Shown here one piece after another: positions 17,680 through 26,890 of a DNA stretch of 64,000 nucleotides (position 1 is its first letter; every line of letters begins with the position of its first letter). The position numbers and the translations under genes are program-made. Source of the DNA: Saprospiraceae bacterium (GTDB taxonomy: Bacteria; Bacteroidota; Bacteroidia; Chitinophagales; Saprospiraceae). The notes under the pieces are model-generated. The model saw nothing but the letters and a program-made list of their open reading frames with translations, did no database searches and was not told the origin of the DNA. The DNA lies in the NCBI GenBank assembly GCA_027488935.1, contig JAIYAP010000081.1, positions 1-64,000 on the forward strand. Direction: 5' to 3'.

Positions 17680-18861
17680 ATGCGTAAAATTACTGCTGAC
17701 TGGATTTTCCCTGTTGCTGCTGCACCCGTACAAGCGGGCGTTTTGATCGTGGATGATGCCGGTAAAATATTGGCCATCGAATCCCGTACACAACATGAAA
17801 CGGGCGATTTGGAGGTGTTTCATGGAGCGATTGTTCCCGGATTTGTCAATACCCACTGCCACCTCGAACTTTCGCACATGCTGGGCAAAGTGGATACGGG
17901 TACCGGATTGATCCCGTTCATCACCGGGGTTGTCACCAAACGCAATGTAGCGCAGGAACTGATTACTGAAGCCATTAACAACGCAAACCAGGAAATGTTG
18001 GACGGCGGGATCGTGGCTTTAGGCGATATTTCCAATGCGCCCGACACGTTTGCGGTGAAGGCTTTGGGTAAAATGCGGTATTATACGTTTATCGAACTCT
18101 TTGATTTTCTGCAAGATGCGGGCGCTGAAAAGGCGTTTGCGGACTGGTCGGCGGTGTACGAACAATTAACCTTAGCGCCGGGCAGTGCCAAGTCGATGGT
18201 GCCTCATGCGCCGTACACTGTGAGTAAAACCTTGTTTGAAAAAATCAATGCCTTAAATGCAGCTTCGGGCATCACGGTAAGCATCCATAACCAGGAAACG
18301 CCGCCGGAGAATACATTGTTTTTGGATAAAACGGGCGATTTTATTGAGTTTTATGGTCGTTTTGGGGTGTCGATGGAGCAATTTGAGGCAACAGGGCAAC
18401 CCTCTATTTATTACGCGCTGCGCAACATGAATCCGCAAAACCGGACCTTGTTTGTACACAATACCTTGAGTACCCGAGAAGATATTCAGGCTGCGCATGC
18501 CTGGAGCGACCAGGTGTATTGGGCCACTTGTCCGAATGCTAACTTATACATTGAGAACCGTTTACCCAATTATCAAGCCTTTTTGGATACCCAGGCGCGC
18601 ATGACGGTGGGCACGGATAGTTTGACTTCCAACTGGCAATTATCTATATTGGAAGAGCTAAAAACCATTGCGCGGTACCAAAGTTATGTGCCTTTTGAAA
18701 CGATGTTGCGTTGGGCAACGTTGAATGGCGCCGAAGCATTGGGCTTTGATGATACTTTAGGAAGTTTGGAACCCGGAAAAACGCCGGGCGTGTTGTTGCT
18801 AGAGCACTTGAGTGCGGCGGGTGGCATTCAGGCGCAGACCAGCGTTCGGAGATTGGTATAA
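17680..18861 (+). CDS. Amidohydrolase family protein (chlorohydrolase / deaminase group)
   Basis: The 393-residue protein is a metal-dependent TIM-barrel hydrolase. The first metal motif is NTHCHLELSH. A histidine at VSIHNQE, one at LFVHNTL and the aspartate in TVGTDSLTSN complete the expected mononuclear site, and the C-terminal LGSLEPGKTPGVLL closes the composite beta domain. Relatives deaminate guanine, cytosine, aminodeoxyfutalosine or S-adenosylhomocysteine-type substrates. No menaquinone or purine genes lie nearby, so the substrate is open. The upstream frame to 17641 adds 13 residues without family match. Confidence 0.82.
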   Translation: MRKITADWIFPVAAAPVQAGVLIVDDAGKILAIESRTQHETGDLEVFHGAIVPGFVNTHCHLELSHMLGKVDTGTGLIPFITGVVTKRNVAQELITEAINNANQEMLDGGIVALGDISNAPDTFAVKALGKMRYYTFIELFDFLQDAGAEKAFADWSAVYEQLTLAPGSAKSMVPHAPYTVSKTLFEKINALNAASGITVSIHNQETPPENTLFLDKTGDFIEFYGRFGVSMEQFEATGQPSIYYALRNMNPQNRTLFVHNTLSTREDIQAAHAWSDQVYWATCPNANLYIENRLPNYQAFLDTQARMTVGTDSLTSNWQLSILEELKTIARYQSYVPFETMLRWATLNGAEALGFDDTLGSLEPGKTPGVLLLEHLSAAGGIQAQTSVRRLV

Positions 18862-19013
18862 GTCAATTAGGTCCACCAATTTGCCTGATTGATCGAAAAA
18901 AGCAGTGCTTTGGCCAACGGAATGACGCTTACCGTGTTAGGTAATAGACCTTTGTATATATGCAGGGGCTTTTCTGTCTTCACCGTACGATACCGGGTAT
19001 GCTCGGCAATGTT

Positions 19014-21539
19014 ATGTTTTTTATCCTGAAAATGGCCTGGCGCGATAGTCGCCGCAACGTTAGTCGCTTGTTTTTATTTGTTGCCGCTATTGTGGTGGGC
19101 ATTGCGGCGTTGACGGCGGTACGTTCTTTTAGCATCAATTTGACGAAAGACATTGACCGGGAAGCCAAAACGCTGCTGGGAGCCGATTTGCTCATTGAAG
19201 GCAACCAGGCGCTGCCGGATTCGCTGATGGCGGAAATTATGGCACAGCCCGGCGTAACAGCATCGCGGATTTACAATTTACTCTCGATGCTGTATTTCCC
19301 CCGCGCCCAAGGCACGCGCCTGACGATGGTGCGGGCGATTTCGGGCGATTATCCTTATTATGGCAATTGGAACAGCGCGCCTGCGGATGCGTGGATAAAC
19401 TACCGCAAGGGCCAAAAAACCCTGGTAGAACACGCTTTGATGCTGCAATTTGGCCTGCAAACGGGCGATACGGTCAAAATCGGAAAACTTAATTTTCAAT
19501 TGGAAGGCGATTTGCTTTCACGTCCGGGACGCGCGGGGGTAGGCTCGGCCATTGCGCCGGTAGCGTTTATCCCGATGGAATACCTGGATTCGACCGGGCT
19601 TGTAACCACGGGCAGCCGGGTTTGGTACCAGTATTATTTCAAATTTCCGGAAACTACCGATGTGGATGCCTTTGCCAAAAAGATGGACAAAGCGCTGGAT
19701 CGCGCCAAATTGAATTGGGAAACGGTGGCTTCTAATAAAAAGAATATTGGTACCGCGTTTGGGAGTTTTTCGACCTTTTTAAACCTCGTGGGCTTTATTG
19801 CTTTGCTGCTCGGCTGTATCGGCGTGGCCGGTGCGGTGCATATTTACCTCAAAGACAAGTTGCCCACCGTGGCTATTTTGCGTTGTTTGGGCGCTTCGGG
19901 GCGGAAAGCATTTTATGTGTACCTCGTGCAGGTGAGCGGCATAGGTTTGCTGGGTGCTTTTGCCGGTGCTTTATTGGGTTCCGGTATCCAAAAAATACTG
20001 CCGTGGTTGACCAAAGACCTTTTGCCGATTGAAACCGTAAGTACCGATATTTCGGGAATAGCCGTGTTGCAAGGCACTTTGTTGGGCCTTTGTGTCTCGG
20101 TTTTGTTTGCGTTATTGCCCCTTTCCGGCATTTTAAAGACTTCGCCCTTGCGCACCTTGCGGGCGGGTGTAGACGCGGAGCCGGAAAACAATGCCGCCCT
20201 GCGCTGGTCGGTGTACGTCTTGATATTTGTTGCATTGTTGGGTTTTACACGTTGGTTGGTGGGTAATTGGACGCAATCGCTGTATTTTATTGGGGGTATT
20301 GCGGTGGCGTTTGCGGTGTTGTACGGTGTTTCCTGGCTGTTAACCTTTGCGTTACGTCGGTATTTTCCGAAAAAATGGCCTTACGTGTGGCGGCAGGGTA
20401 TTGCGAATTTGTTCCGTCCGGGCAACCAAACCGTTTTGTTGATTGTGACCATCGGATTGGGCACCATGTTGTTGTCCATCTTGTTGTTGACCCAAAACCT
20501 GTTGTTACAGCAAGTGGAGTTTACGGGGCGTGGTCAGCAACCCAACATGATTTTATTTGATATTCAATCAACTGAAAAAGATAGTGTTGCAGCCTTAGTG
20601 CGTGCAAAAGGGATGCCTTTAATTCAACAAGTGGCGATTGTGACCACCCGTTTGGAGACCATCGACGGGCGCACCAAAGCGCAGGATGAAGTGGATAGTA
20701 CCAAAGCGCTCGAAAAAGGGGTTTGGGATCGGGAGTATCGGGTTACGTTTCGGGATACGCTCATAGATACCGAAAAAATTGTGGAAGGCACCTGGGTGGG
20801 TAATTACACGCCTGGCCAACCGATTCCGATTTCCATTTCGGATAATTTGCAAAAAAGCATGCAGGCCGAAATTGGCACCAGAATCGTCTTTAATGTGCAG
20901 GGCGCACGTTTGGAAACAGTGGTTAGCAGCGTTCGGAAAATTGATTTTAACCGAATGCAAACCAATTTTCTGGTGGTATTTCCGAAAGGTGTACTGGAGC
21001 AGGCCCCACAATTTCATGTCATTATTTCGCGGGTAGGCGATGCAGCACAATCGGCTGCATTTCAATCGGAATTGGTACGCAAATACCCGGGTATTTCAGC
21101 AATAGATTTGACGCAGGTACTGAAATCGCTGGATGAAATATTGGGCAAAGTATCGTTTGTGATCCGCTTTATGGCCCTTTTTAGCATTTTAACGGGTCTT
21201 TTGGTGCTGTTGAGCGCGATTTATCAGGGAAAATATGCGCGGATTCGGGAGAGTGTGTTGTTGCGCACGTTGGGCGCGCGGCGGAGTCAGATATTATGGA
21301 TCAACGGCATCGAGTATTTCTTGCTGGGCGCGCTGGCTTGTTTTGCAGGCATTGGGTTGTCGGTCGCTGGCGCGTGGGCATTGGCAGCATTTGCTTTTAA
21401 AATTCCATTTGTGCCAGTTTTATGGCCATTATTGCTCATTTTTGGCATTATTACAATGCTTACCGTGCTTATTGGCCTGTTCAACAGCCGGGAAGTAATT
21501 CAAAAACCGCCGTTGGAAGTATTGCGGGAGGCCGCCTAG
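19014..21539 (+). CDS. ABC transporter permease, FtsX/YbbP-like
   Basis: The 841-residue inner-membrane protein opens with MFFILKMAWRDSRRNVSRL followed by a first helix. It has two sets of FtsX-type helices, the first near residues 250-370 and the second at the C-terminus, an extra helix pair between them, and two large periplasmic parts. This layout matches YbbP, the permease partner of YbbA-type ATPases. No ATPase gene is adjacent, so its partner must be elsewhere. An in-frame ATG at 18960 lies at the expected transcription start of a GACCTTTG box (18947-18954), so a later start is preferred. Its stop overlaps the convergent gene's stop. Confidence 0.85.
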   Translation: MFFILKMAWRDSRRNVSRLFLFVAAIVVGIAALTAVRSFSINLTKDIDREAKTLLGADLLIEGNQALPDSLMAEIMAQPGVTASRIYNLLSMLYFPRAQGTRLTMVRAISGDYPYYGNWNSAPADAWINYRKGQKTLVEHALMLQFGLQTGDTVKIGKLNFQLEGDLLSRPGRAGVGSAIAPVAFIPMEYLDSTGLVTTGSRVWYQYYFKFPETTDVDAFAKKMDKALDRAKLNWETVASNKKNIGTAFGSFSTFLNLVGFIALLLGCIGVAGAVHIYLKDKLPTVAILRCLGASGRKAFYVYLVQVSGIGLLGAFAGALLGSGIQKILPWLTKDLLPIETVSTDISGIAVLQGTLLGLCVSVLFALLPLSGILKTSPLRTLRAGVDAEPENNAALRWSVYVLIFVALLGFTRWLVGNWTQSLYFIGGIAVAFAVLYGVSWLLTFALRRYFPKKWPYVWRQGIANLFRPGNQTVLLIVTIGLGTMLLSILLLTQNLLLQQVEFTGRGQQPNMILFDIQSTEKDSVAALVRAKGMPLIQQVAIVTTRLETIDGRTKAQDEVDSTKALEKGVWDREYRVTFRDTLIDTEKIVEGTWVGNYTPGQPIPISISDNLQKSMQAEIGTRIVFNVQGARLETVVSSVRKIDFNRMQTNFLVVFPKGVLEQAPQFHVIISRVGDAAQSAAFQSELVRKYPGISAIDLTQVLKSLDEILGKVSFVIRFMALFSILTGLLVLLSAIYQGKYARIRESVLLRTLGARRSQILWINGIEYFLLGALACFAGIGLSVAGAWALAAFAFKIPFVPVLWPLLLIFGIITMLTVLIGLFNSREVIQKPPLEVLREAA

Positions 21540-22318
21540 ATTTCCTTTAAATCATCCTCCTGCGGAATCGGGTCGGCACTTTTTTCTTTTAATTCGGCGA
21601 GGCTCAGCAATTCGAGTTTGCCTTCATGTTCCATCAACTGCATGAGTTGGAGTTGATTGTCAAAAAACTTTTCGGCTTCGTCTGCTTCCAATTTTTGGCC
21701 GGGCTTGTAAGAAATCAGGTAAAAATTGTTGCCTTCCACGTGCGCGGGCGGGTGTTCGAGGATAAATTTTCGGAGTTCGGGGCTGAATTTGTTGCGCACC
21801 ATTTCTTCAAACTGGCCTTTTAACCAGAATTTATCCGAAAATTCGGGTCCGTCGGGAAAATTGATGTCATGGTCGATGCCTAGGGTTTGTTTTACCTTAT
21901 GCCACCAGGTTTCGGGTTTGAGTTTGAAATCGGGCAAATCCCAGTGGCGGTTGTTGGCGAAAAACACGGTTTGGGTAACGCGTTTCGTTGTTTTGCCATA
22001 AGATTTGAGGTAGGTGTAATCAAACAAGTACACGTCTGTTTCGCCTACTTTTTTATACAATACATTGGTGATCTTGGTATTATTAAAAAAGAACCAGCGG
22101 CGTTCGTGGCGAAACAGATCGAATTGATTGAGTTGACTTTTGAGGCCAAAACGGTCTTCTTCCAGGAACTCGAGTTGCATGCGCTTGGCCAAACCCCGCA
22201 ACCGGTCCTGTCGTATTTTGCGTACTAGTCGACGTCTGCTGATGAAAAAATACACAATGCCGGCAATAAAGCCGTAATACAACAGGGTGAAAAAAAGCAC
22301 TGGAAAACTAAAGAGCAT
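21536..22318 (-). CDS. Hypothetical single-span membrane protein
   Basis: The protein has 260 residues. A hydrophobic N-terminal helix (residues 4-27) is followed by a basic stretch RRRLVRKIRQDRLRGLAKRM, which puts the C-terminal domain in the cytoplasm. The soluble part looks like a mixed alpha/beta domain with FFNNTKITNVLYKK and TDVYLFDYTY strands, reminiscent of the DUF3137-type fold, but I am not certain of that. It ends in an acidic tail. It converges with the permease, the two stops overlapping by four bases. Confidence 0.65.
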   Translation of the reverse strand: MLFSFPVLFFTLLYYGFIAGIVYFFISRRRLVRKIRQDRLRGLAKRMQLEFLEEDRFGLKSQLNQFDLFRHERRWFFFNNTKITNVLYKKVGETDVYLFDYTYLKSYGKTTKRVTQTVFFANNRHWDLPDFKLKPETWWHKVKQTLGIDHDINFPDGPEFSDKFWLKGQFEEMVRNKFSPELRKFILEHPPAHVEGNNFYLISYKPGQKLEADEAEKFFDNQLQLMQLMEHEGKLELLSLAELKEKSADPIPQEDDLKEI

Positions 22319-22386
22319 AACCCGGAATTTTTGGGCAAAATATACAGATTAATCTCAATCTGCAATTAAAATTAAACAACAAAAAC

Positions 22387-22632
22387 ATGTTTCAGGAAAA
22401 AGATCACCAATTACAGGCCACGTTGAAATTTAAAGATTTCATCGAGGCGTTTGCTTTTATGACCGAGGTGGCTATTCATGTTGAAAAATTGAACCACCAC
22501 CCGCATTGGAGCAATGTGTACAATGTCGTTGAAATTCAATTGACCACCCACGATGCGGGCAACAAAGTGACCGAAAAGGATCGGACATTAGCGGCGGTTA
22601 TTGAAAAAGTGTACAAAAAGTACCAGGCATAA
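22387..22632 (+). CDS. 4a-hydroxytetrahydrobiopterin (pterin-4a-carbinolamine) dehydratase
   Basis: The 81-residue protein is the typical size of this small alpha/beta enzyme. It shows the active-site motif EKLNHHPHWSNVYNVV and the later TTHDAGNKVTEKD stretch. The enzyme dehydrates 4a-hydroxy-tetrahydropterin to regenerate the cofactor used by aromatic amino-acid hydroxylases. No hydroxylase gene is next to it; in Bacteroidota such genes are often scattered. A strong terminator follows at 22665. Confidence 0.93.
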   Translation: MFQEKDHQLQATLKFKDFIEAFAFMTEVAIHVEKLNHHPHWSNVYNVVEIQLTTHDAGNKVTEKDRTLAAVIEKVYKKYQA

Positions 22633-22664
22633 ATCGCCAAACATAGGAAAACGCTGCTATTTTT

Positions 22665-22705
22665 GCCCTTGCCAACTGCCTTCCGGTCACTGGGCAAGGG
22701 CTTTT
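22665..22705 (+). terminator. Intrinsic terminator after the pterin dehydratase gene
   Basis: GCCCTTGCC (22665-22673) pairs with GGCAAGGGC (22693-22701), followed by TTTT. A TAnnTTTG-like box (22658-22665) overlaps its left arm and could serve the lipoprotein gene that follows. Confidence 0.65.
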
Positions 22706-22741
22706 AACCGTTTTTTCCAACCGATTTGCAACGTTATCCAG

Positions 22742-23179
22742 ATGAAAACCACTGTTTTTTACCTTGTGTTTTTTAGTACGCTCAGTTTGCTTTTTGCCTG
22801 CAAACACACCCAATACACCGCCGATAAATTGCCCGATGAACTATTGCGCTGGGGCCACGGCGGTGGCATCACGGGCAAAGAAACCAGTTATGTATTGCTC
22901 GAAAATGGCCAGTTATTTCAGCGCGATGGCGTTCAGGCTGCACTTACGGCATTGCCTTCTATCAAAAGCCGAAAAGCAGATGGATTGATTGACAAAGCCG
23001 AAAATCTGGGTATTTTGACCCTTACTTTTGCACATCCCGGCAATACTTATCAATTTATAGAATTGGAAGACGAGGGCAAAAAGAACCGGGTTGTGTGGGG
23101 CGATGGCAAATTCCCGGCAAATCCTGAACTTGCAGCGTTTTACCAGGAATTGGTTCAATTGACTGCGGTTAAACAATAG
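22742..23179 (+). CDS. Predicted small lipoprotein
   Basis: The protein has 145 residues with a lipoprotein signal peptide whose cleavage site is LLFAC, giving a lipid-anchored protein of about 125 residues. The mature part has a GHGGGITGKETSYVLLENGQLFQ stretch in its first third, suggestive of a beta-rich domain. I do not recognise the family. The frame is open back to 22601, but that part overlaps the pterin dehydratase and its terminator, so the ATG at 22742 with its signal peptide is chosen. DPP III follows 70 bp downstream on the same strand. Confidence 0.72.
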   Translation: MKTTVFYLVFFSTLSLLFACKHTQYTADKLPDELLRWGHGGGITGKETSYVLLENGQLFQRDGVQAALTALPSIKSRKADGLIDKAENLGILTLTFAHPGNTYQFIELEDEGKKNRVVWGDGKFPANPELAAFYQELVQLTAVKQ

Positions 23180-23249
23180 TATCGTTATTTGTAAAGCAAC
23201 CACACCCCTATCCCACCACCTTGCTCATTTTGAAATGCACACCAACACA

Positions 23250-25325
23250 ATGAAATCAACTGCACACTTTTTTAATGCCCTCTTGCTATCCTGCGCGCTA
23301 TTTTTTGCGGCTTGTGGCACCGAAACACCCAAAACCGCCGACACCAGCACGGCACCGGAGAAGGTATTGCTCGATACTTTTGCCGACATCCAGATCTTGC
23401 GCTACGAACTGCCGGGCTGGGATAAATTGAGTTTGCAGCAAAAAACCTTCATTTATTATTTGTCGGAAGCAACATTGTGGGGCCGGGACATCATTTACGA
23501 CCAGCATTGCAAATACAACCTGACCGTGCGCAAAACGCTGGAAGCCATCGTAGAATCGTACAAAGGCGATCGCAACCAGGCGGATTTTAAAAACTTTGAA
23601 GTGTATGCCAAACGTGTATGGTTTAGCAACGGCATTCACCACCATTACAACGAAACCAAGATCATTCCGGGCTGTCCGGAGGCCTATTTCGCCAGTTTGG
23701 TGCAACAAAGTGATGCAAAACTGCTTCCGCTTGCCCCGGATGAAAAGTTAGAAGATTTTTTAAAGAACCTGTTGCCTATTTTATACGATCCCAATATCCT
23801 GTCGAAACGCACCAATAAAGCGGAAGGTCTGGATATGGTGCAAGCCTCTGCGGTGAATTTTTACGAAGCCATTACGGCGGCAGAAGTAGACGCGTTTTAT
23901 AAGCAAAAAATCGATGCAGCGGGAACGAAGCGGCCCATGTTTGGCTTGAATTCCAAATTGGTAGGTGTTCCCGGCGGCGCACCGGTTGAAAAAGTGTGGC
24001 GCGCAGGCGCAGGCAATATGTACGGTGCTGCCATCGACAAAATTGTGGAAAACCTGGAAAAAGCCATTCCTTTTGCCGAAAACGAACAGCAAAAAAAGGC
24101 CCTGGGGCTCTTGATCGAGTTTTATAAAACAGGCGACCTGAAAACGTTTGATACGTTTAACATCGCCTGGCTGCAAGAAACCAGCAGTACCATCGACTTT
24201 ATCAATGGATTTATTGAAGTATACCATGACCCGAAAGGTTACAAGGCCGATTTCGAGGCAATGGTACAGTACAATGACCCGGAGGCGACGGAAAAAATGA
24301 GCATTGTGAGTGGCCATGCCCAGTATTTTGAAGACAACAGCACGATTCCTGAACTGTATAAAAAAGATACGGTACAAGGCGTGAGTTACCGGGTAATCAA
24401 TGTGGCGATGGAAGGTGGTGATTGTGCCCCTGCAACGCCGATTGGGGTGAATTTGCCGAACTCAGACTGGATTAGAGAAGATTACGGCTCCAAATCGGTG
24501 AGTTTGCTCAACATTGAAAACGCGTATGGCAAAGCGGGCGGCGCATTGGCCACGGCCGAGTTTGCCAATGATCCACAAGAAATTGAAATTGCCAAAAAAT
24601 ACGCCGAGGCTTGTGGCAAAATGCACACCGCCTTACACGAGGTGATTGGACATGCGAGCGGAAAATTGAAACCTGGGGTAGCAGCACCCAATGTGACCCT
24701 CAAGCAATATGCCAGCACGTTGGAAGAAGGCAGGGCCGATTTGGTGGCCTTGTATTATATGCCCGACCCAAAATTGGTGGAATGGGGTTTGTTGCCGGAT
24801 GCAGAAGCCTATAAAGCCGAATACGACCAATATCTTCGCAATGGCCTGTTGACGCAGTTGCGCCGGATTCAGCCGGGTGCCAACCTGGAGGAAGACCACA
24901 TGCGCAACCGGCACTTGGTGGCATCGTGGGCGTATGAGAAAGGCCTGAAAGACAGCGTGATTGTGCGCAGCGTGCGCAATGGCAAAACCTATATAGACAT
25001 CCGCGATTATGCCAAATTACGGGTTATTTTTGGCGCATTATTATCTGAAATACAACGCATTAAGTCAGAAGGCGATTTCAAAGCTGCCCGTGCGTTGGTG
25101 GAAGGATACGGGGTAAAAGTGGATGCCGACTTGGTAAAAGCGGTAAAAAGCAGGTATTCGAGTTTGCCTACCAAGCCTTATGGCGGTTTTGTGCAACCTA
25201 AGTTGGTGCCGGTACAAGATGGGACGGGCAAAATCACCGATGTGAAGGTGGAATTGGAACTGGATTTTGTGCAACAGATGCTGCGTTTTGGGAAGCAGTA
25301 TTCGGCTTTGCCGGTACAGAATTAA
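23250..25325 (+). CDS. Dipeptidyl-peptidase III (M49), lipoprotein form
   Basis: The 691-residue zinc peptidase removes dipeptides from the N-terminus of short peptides. The metal motif HEVIGH has the six-residue HExxGH spacing unique to M49, and LEEGRADLVALYYM supplies the third ligand, matching the family EECRAE. The N-terminus has a lipoprotein signal with the site FFAAC. This export is unlike the cytosolic eukaryotic enzymes but known among Bacteroidota homologues. An ATG 15 bp upstream (23235) is possible. A bidirectional terminator hairpin lies after the stop. Confidence 0.92.
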   Translation: MKSTAHFFNALLLSCALFFAACGTETPKTADTSTAPEKVLLDTFADIQILRYELPGWDKLSLQQKTFIYYLSEATLWGRDIIYDQHCKYNLTVRKTLEAIVESYKGDRNQADFKNFEVYAKRVWFSNGIHHHYNETKIIPGCPEAYFASLVQQSDAKLLPLAPDEKLEDFLKNLLPILYDPNILSKRTNKAEGLDMVQASAVNFYEAITAAEVDAFYKQKIDAAGTKRPMFGLNSKLVGVPGGAPVEKVWRAGAGNMYGAAIDKIVENLEKAIPFAENEQQKKALGLLIEFYKTGDLKTFDTFNIAWLQETSSTIDFINGFIEVYHDPKGYKADFEAMVQYNDPEATEKMSIVSGHAQYFEDNSTIPELYKKDTVQGVSYRVINVAMEGGDCAPATPIGVNLPNSDWIREDYGSKSVSLLNIENAYGKAGGALATAEFANDPQEIEIAKKYAEACGKMHTALHEVIGHASGKLKPGVAAPNVTLKQYASTLEEGRADLVALYYMPDPKLVEWGLLPDAEAYKAEYDQYLRNGLLTQLRRIQPGANLEEDHMRNRHLVASWAYEKGLKDSVIVRSVRNGKTYIDIRDYAKLRVIFGALLSEIQRIKSEGDFKAARALVEGYGVKVDADLVKAVKSRYSSLPTKPYGGFVQPKLVPVQDGTGKITDVKVELELDFVQQMLRFGKQYSALPVQN

Positions 25326-25337
25326 GCGGGGGAACGA

Positions 25338-25365
25338 CCACGGATTACGCGGATTTGCACAGATT
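25338..25365 (+). repeat. Dispersed 28-bp repeat, copy 1
   Basis: The repeat begins CCACGGATTACGCGGATT and matches a second copy at 26697-26724 in 25 of 28 positions. Both lie between genes. Similar sequences are scattered through intergenic regions of many Bacteroidota genomes by my recollection. Confidence 0.55.
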
Positions 25366-25390
25366 TTATAATACGCGGTGCATTGGGAAG

Positions 25391-25428
25391 AAAAGCGACA
25401 AAGACATTACCTGTTTTTGTCGCTTTTT
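25391..25428. terminator. Bidirectional intrinsic terminator between DPP III and the T9SS gene
   Basis: A perfect 12-bp stem pairs 25391-25402 (A-rich start) with 25416-25427 (ending in T). The A-run on one side and T-run on the other let it stop transcription from either strand. Confidence 0.75.
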
Positions 25429-25440
25429 CATTTCCCCGCT

Positions 25441-25463
25441 CGCGCCAGGTTCTACCTGGTGCG
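25441..25463 (-). terminator. Stable hairpin after the T9SS gene
   Basis: Ten base pairs (25441-25450 with 25454-25463, one G-T pair) close a three-base loop. It lies 16 bp past the stop of the leftward T9SS gene and ahead of the bidirectional terminator, so it may add to termination or protect the 3' end. Confidence 0.4.
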
Positions 25464-25478
25464 GCCCATCCATCGGGT

Positions 25479-26405
25479 TCAGACCCGCTTCTTAATAAAC
25501 GTAAAAGGAAAAGTTTTCCCATCTGCACCCAGCAGCATGCCCCAATAACTGCCGGGTGATAAGCGCGCAATATCCACGGTCAACAAACCGCCGGATGGGG
25601 CCAATTGGGGGGTTAAAATACAGGCGCCCAGGGTGTTGTAAATTCGTAGTTGATAGGCTGATTCAGCGACCGAGACAGGAATATCAATATAAAGGCGTTC
25701 ATCGGCCGGATTCGGATAAACGGAAATACGGGTAGGATTGTCGGGAAGGGTGGTTGCGGTGAGGTCACAACTTTCGCCTGGCTTCATATATACAATTTGG
25801 CCATTCACTGAAAAACACACGATATAATCAGATGGGCCGTCGATGGCATTGGCACAATGTAAGGGTGCGAATAAAAAATCTTCAAAATCCCCCATGCCTT
25901 CTACAATGGTAATGGAGTATAAGCCTGGATTTTCCGGATCGTCGGTGGCGGCGCATGTTACGGTCTGGGTTTTGCGCGGTAGGCTGTCATTAAAAACAAC
26001 AGTTCCCACTGCCGTGACCGTACGCGTACGTTGGTTAGGAAGATAATAAGACAGCATGGTATCCAGTGTGACGAGGTTCAGATCGTACACCACCTCCCCA
26101 TTGCTGGTATAAACGATGCCGTTCTCCTCGCGGTAAAACCGTTTCGTGGAATGTGCACCGAAGAAACTATCCTCGTATTTTAATTCATAACAGTATTTTC
26201 CATTGACCAACACCGAATCGGGTGCGAAGCGGTATTTCCGACGGGAAGTTTTGAACAACTCGGCATGATTTACGGTCCATTCGTTGGCGGGATTAATGAT
26301 GGGTAGATAGGGCAAAACCGCCGATTTTAGCGTTGGGGCAAAATGCGGCTGTGCCGAGAGGAACTGGGCGAAGAACAGCAGTAGGAGCAGGTAGCGTGTA
26401 CGCAT
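25479..26405 (-). CDS. Secreted protein with T9SS type A sorting domain
   Basis: The protein has 308 residues. A signal peptide ending FLSAQ directs it through Sec. The last 80 residues form a C-terminal domain with VYPNPADERLYIDIP, LRIYNTLGACIL and LSPGSYWGMLLG, the pattern recognised by the type IX secretion system for export and surface anchoring. The central part (about 30-220) is a beta-rich domain I do not recognise, containing VVFNDSLPRKTQTVTCAATDD. T9SS genes themselves are not in this window. Confidence 0.85.
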   Translation of the reverse strand: MRTRYLLLLLFFAQFLSAQPHFAPTLKSAVLPYLPIINPANEWTVNHAELFKTSRRKYRFAPDSVLVNGKYCYELKYEDSFFGAHSTKRFYREENGIVYTSNGEVVYDLNLVTLDTMLSYYLPNQRTRTVTAVGTVVFNDSLPRKTQTVTCAATDDPENPGLYSITIVEGMGDFEDFLFAPLHCANAIDGPSDYIVCFSVNGQIVYMKPGESCDLTATTLPDNPTRISVYPNPADERLYIDIPVSVAESAYQLRIYNTLGACILTPQLAPSGGLLTVDIARLSPGSYWGMLLGADGKTFPFTFIKKRV

Positions 26406-26696
26406 GGATAGATTTATTTTATTGAGATACGGGGCGTTGTTTTGCGCATGATCTCAGGGTGATTAATTCTATTTAATTAGCAATTACGATTAGAATTGTG
26501 TGCTATTTTAGCGGCTAAATACGCAGTAAGGGGGCTAAATGGCACGAAGATGAATGTAACATCAAAAATAATCGTATTCAAAGACTTATTGGGTTGAATG
26601 TGTTGCAAATGCATAATTTTAGCAAAAATGGAGGCTTCGCATAGGCCTCGTGCCTGCACATGCACGCGCGTGAAGACCAGCCGCAGCGTAGGGCTA

Positions 26697-26724
26697 CCAC
26701 AGATTACCCGGATTTTCACAGATT
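26697..26724 (+). repeat. Dispersed 28-bp repeat, copy 2
   Basis: Starts CCACAGATTACCCGGATT. It differs from copy 1 at three positions (5, 12 and 20 of the repeat). Confidence 0.55.
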
Positions 26725-26831
26725 GTGATCCACGTTTTGTATGGGGAAGCACAGCTATTCAGATTACGATCCCGCCAGCAGAAAAATATTTAATATTTTT
26801 TTTCAAAACGCGGAACTTTTCAATCCCCCCC

Positions 26832-26862
26832 TTGTGTTGTGTGTAAATGTCGCCCACCTTTG
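26832..26862 (+). promoter_or_regulatory. Promoter of the ECF sigma factor gene
   Basis: TTG (26832-26834), a 20-bp spacer, then CACCTTTG (26855-26862). The -7 box has CA in place of TA. The resulting transcript would start near 26869, supporting translation from the ATG at 26891 instead of the longer frame from 26741. Confidence 0.5.
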
Positions 26863-26890
26863 TGGTTCGGCTCACTTAAACCTAAGCTTT

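Larger units (their letters stand above)
26406..26890. other. 485-bp divergent intergenic region
   Basis: It lies between the leftward T9SS gene and the rightward sigma factor gene. It holds the second dispersed repeat copy, the sigma gene promoter, and a GAGGC/GGCCTC inverted repeat near 26631-26647. The left half is A/T-rich. I see no convincing ORF: the leftward frame at 26477-26752 runs through the dispersed repeat. Confidence 0.5.

Noticed and set aside
26477-26752. Leftward 91-codon ORF in the intergenic region before the sigma gene
   Set aside because: Its sequence passes through a dispersed intergenic repeat and shows no protein features.
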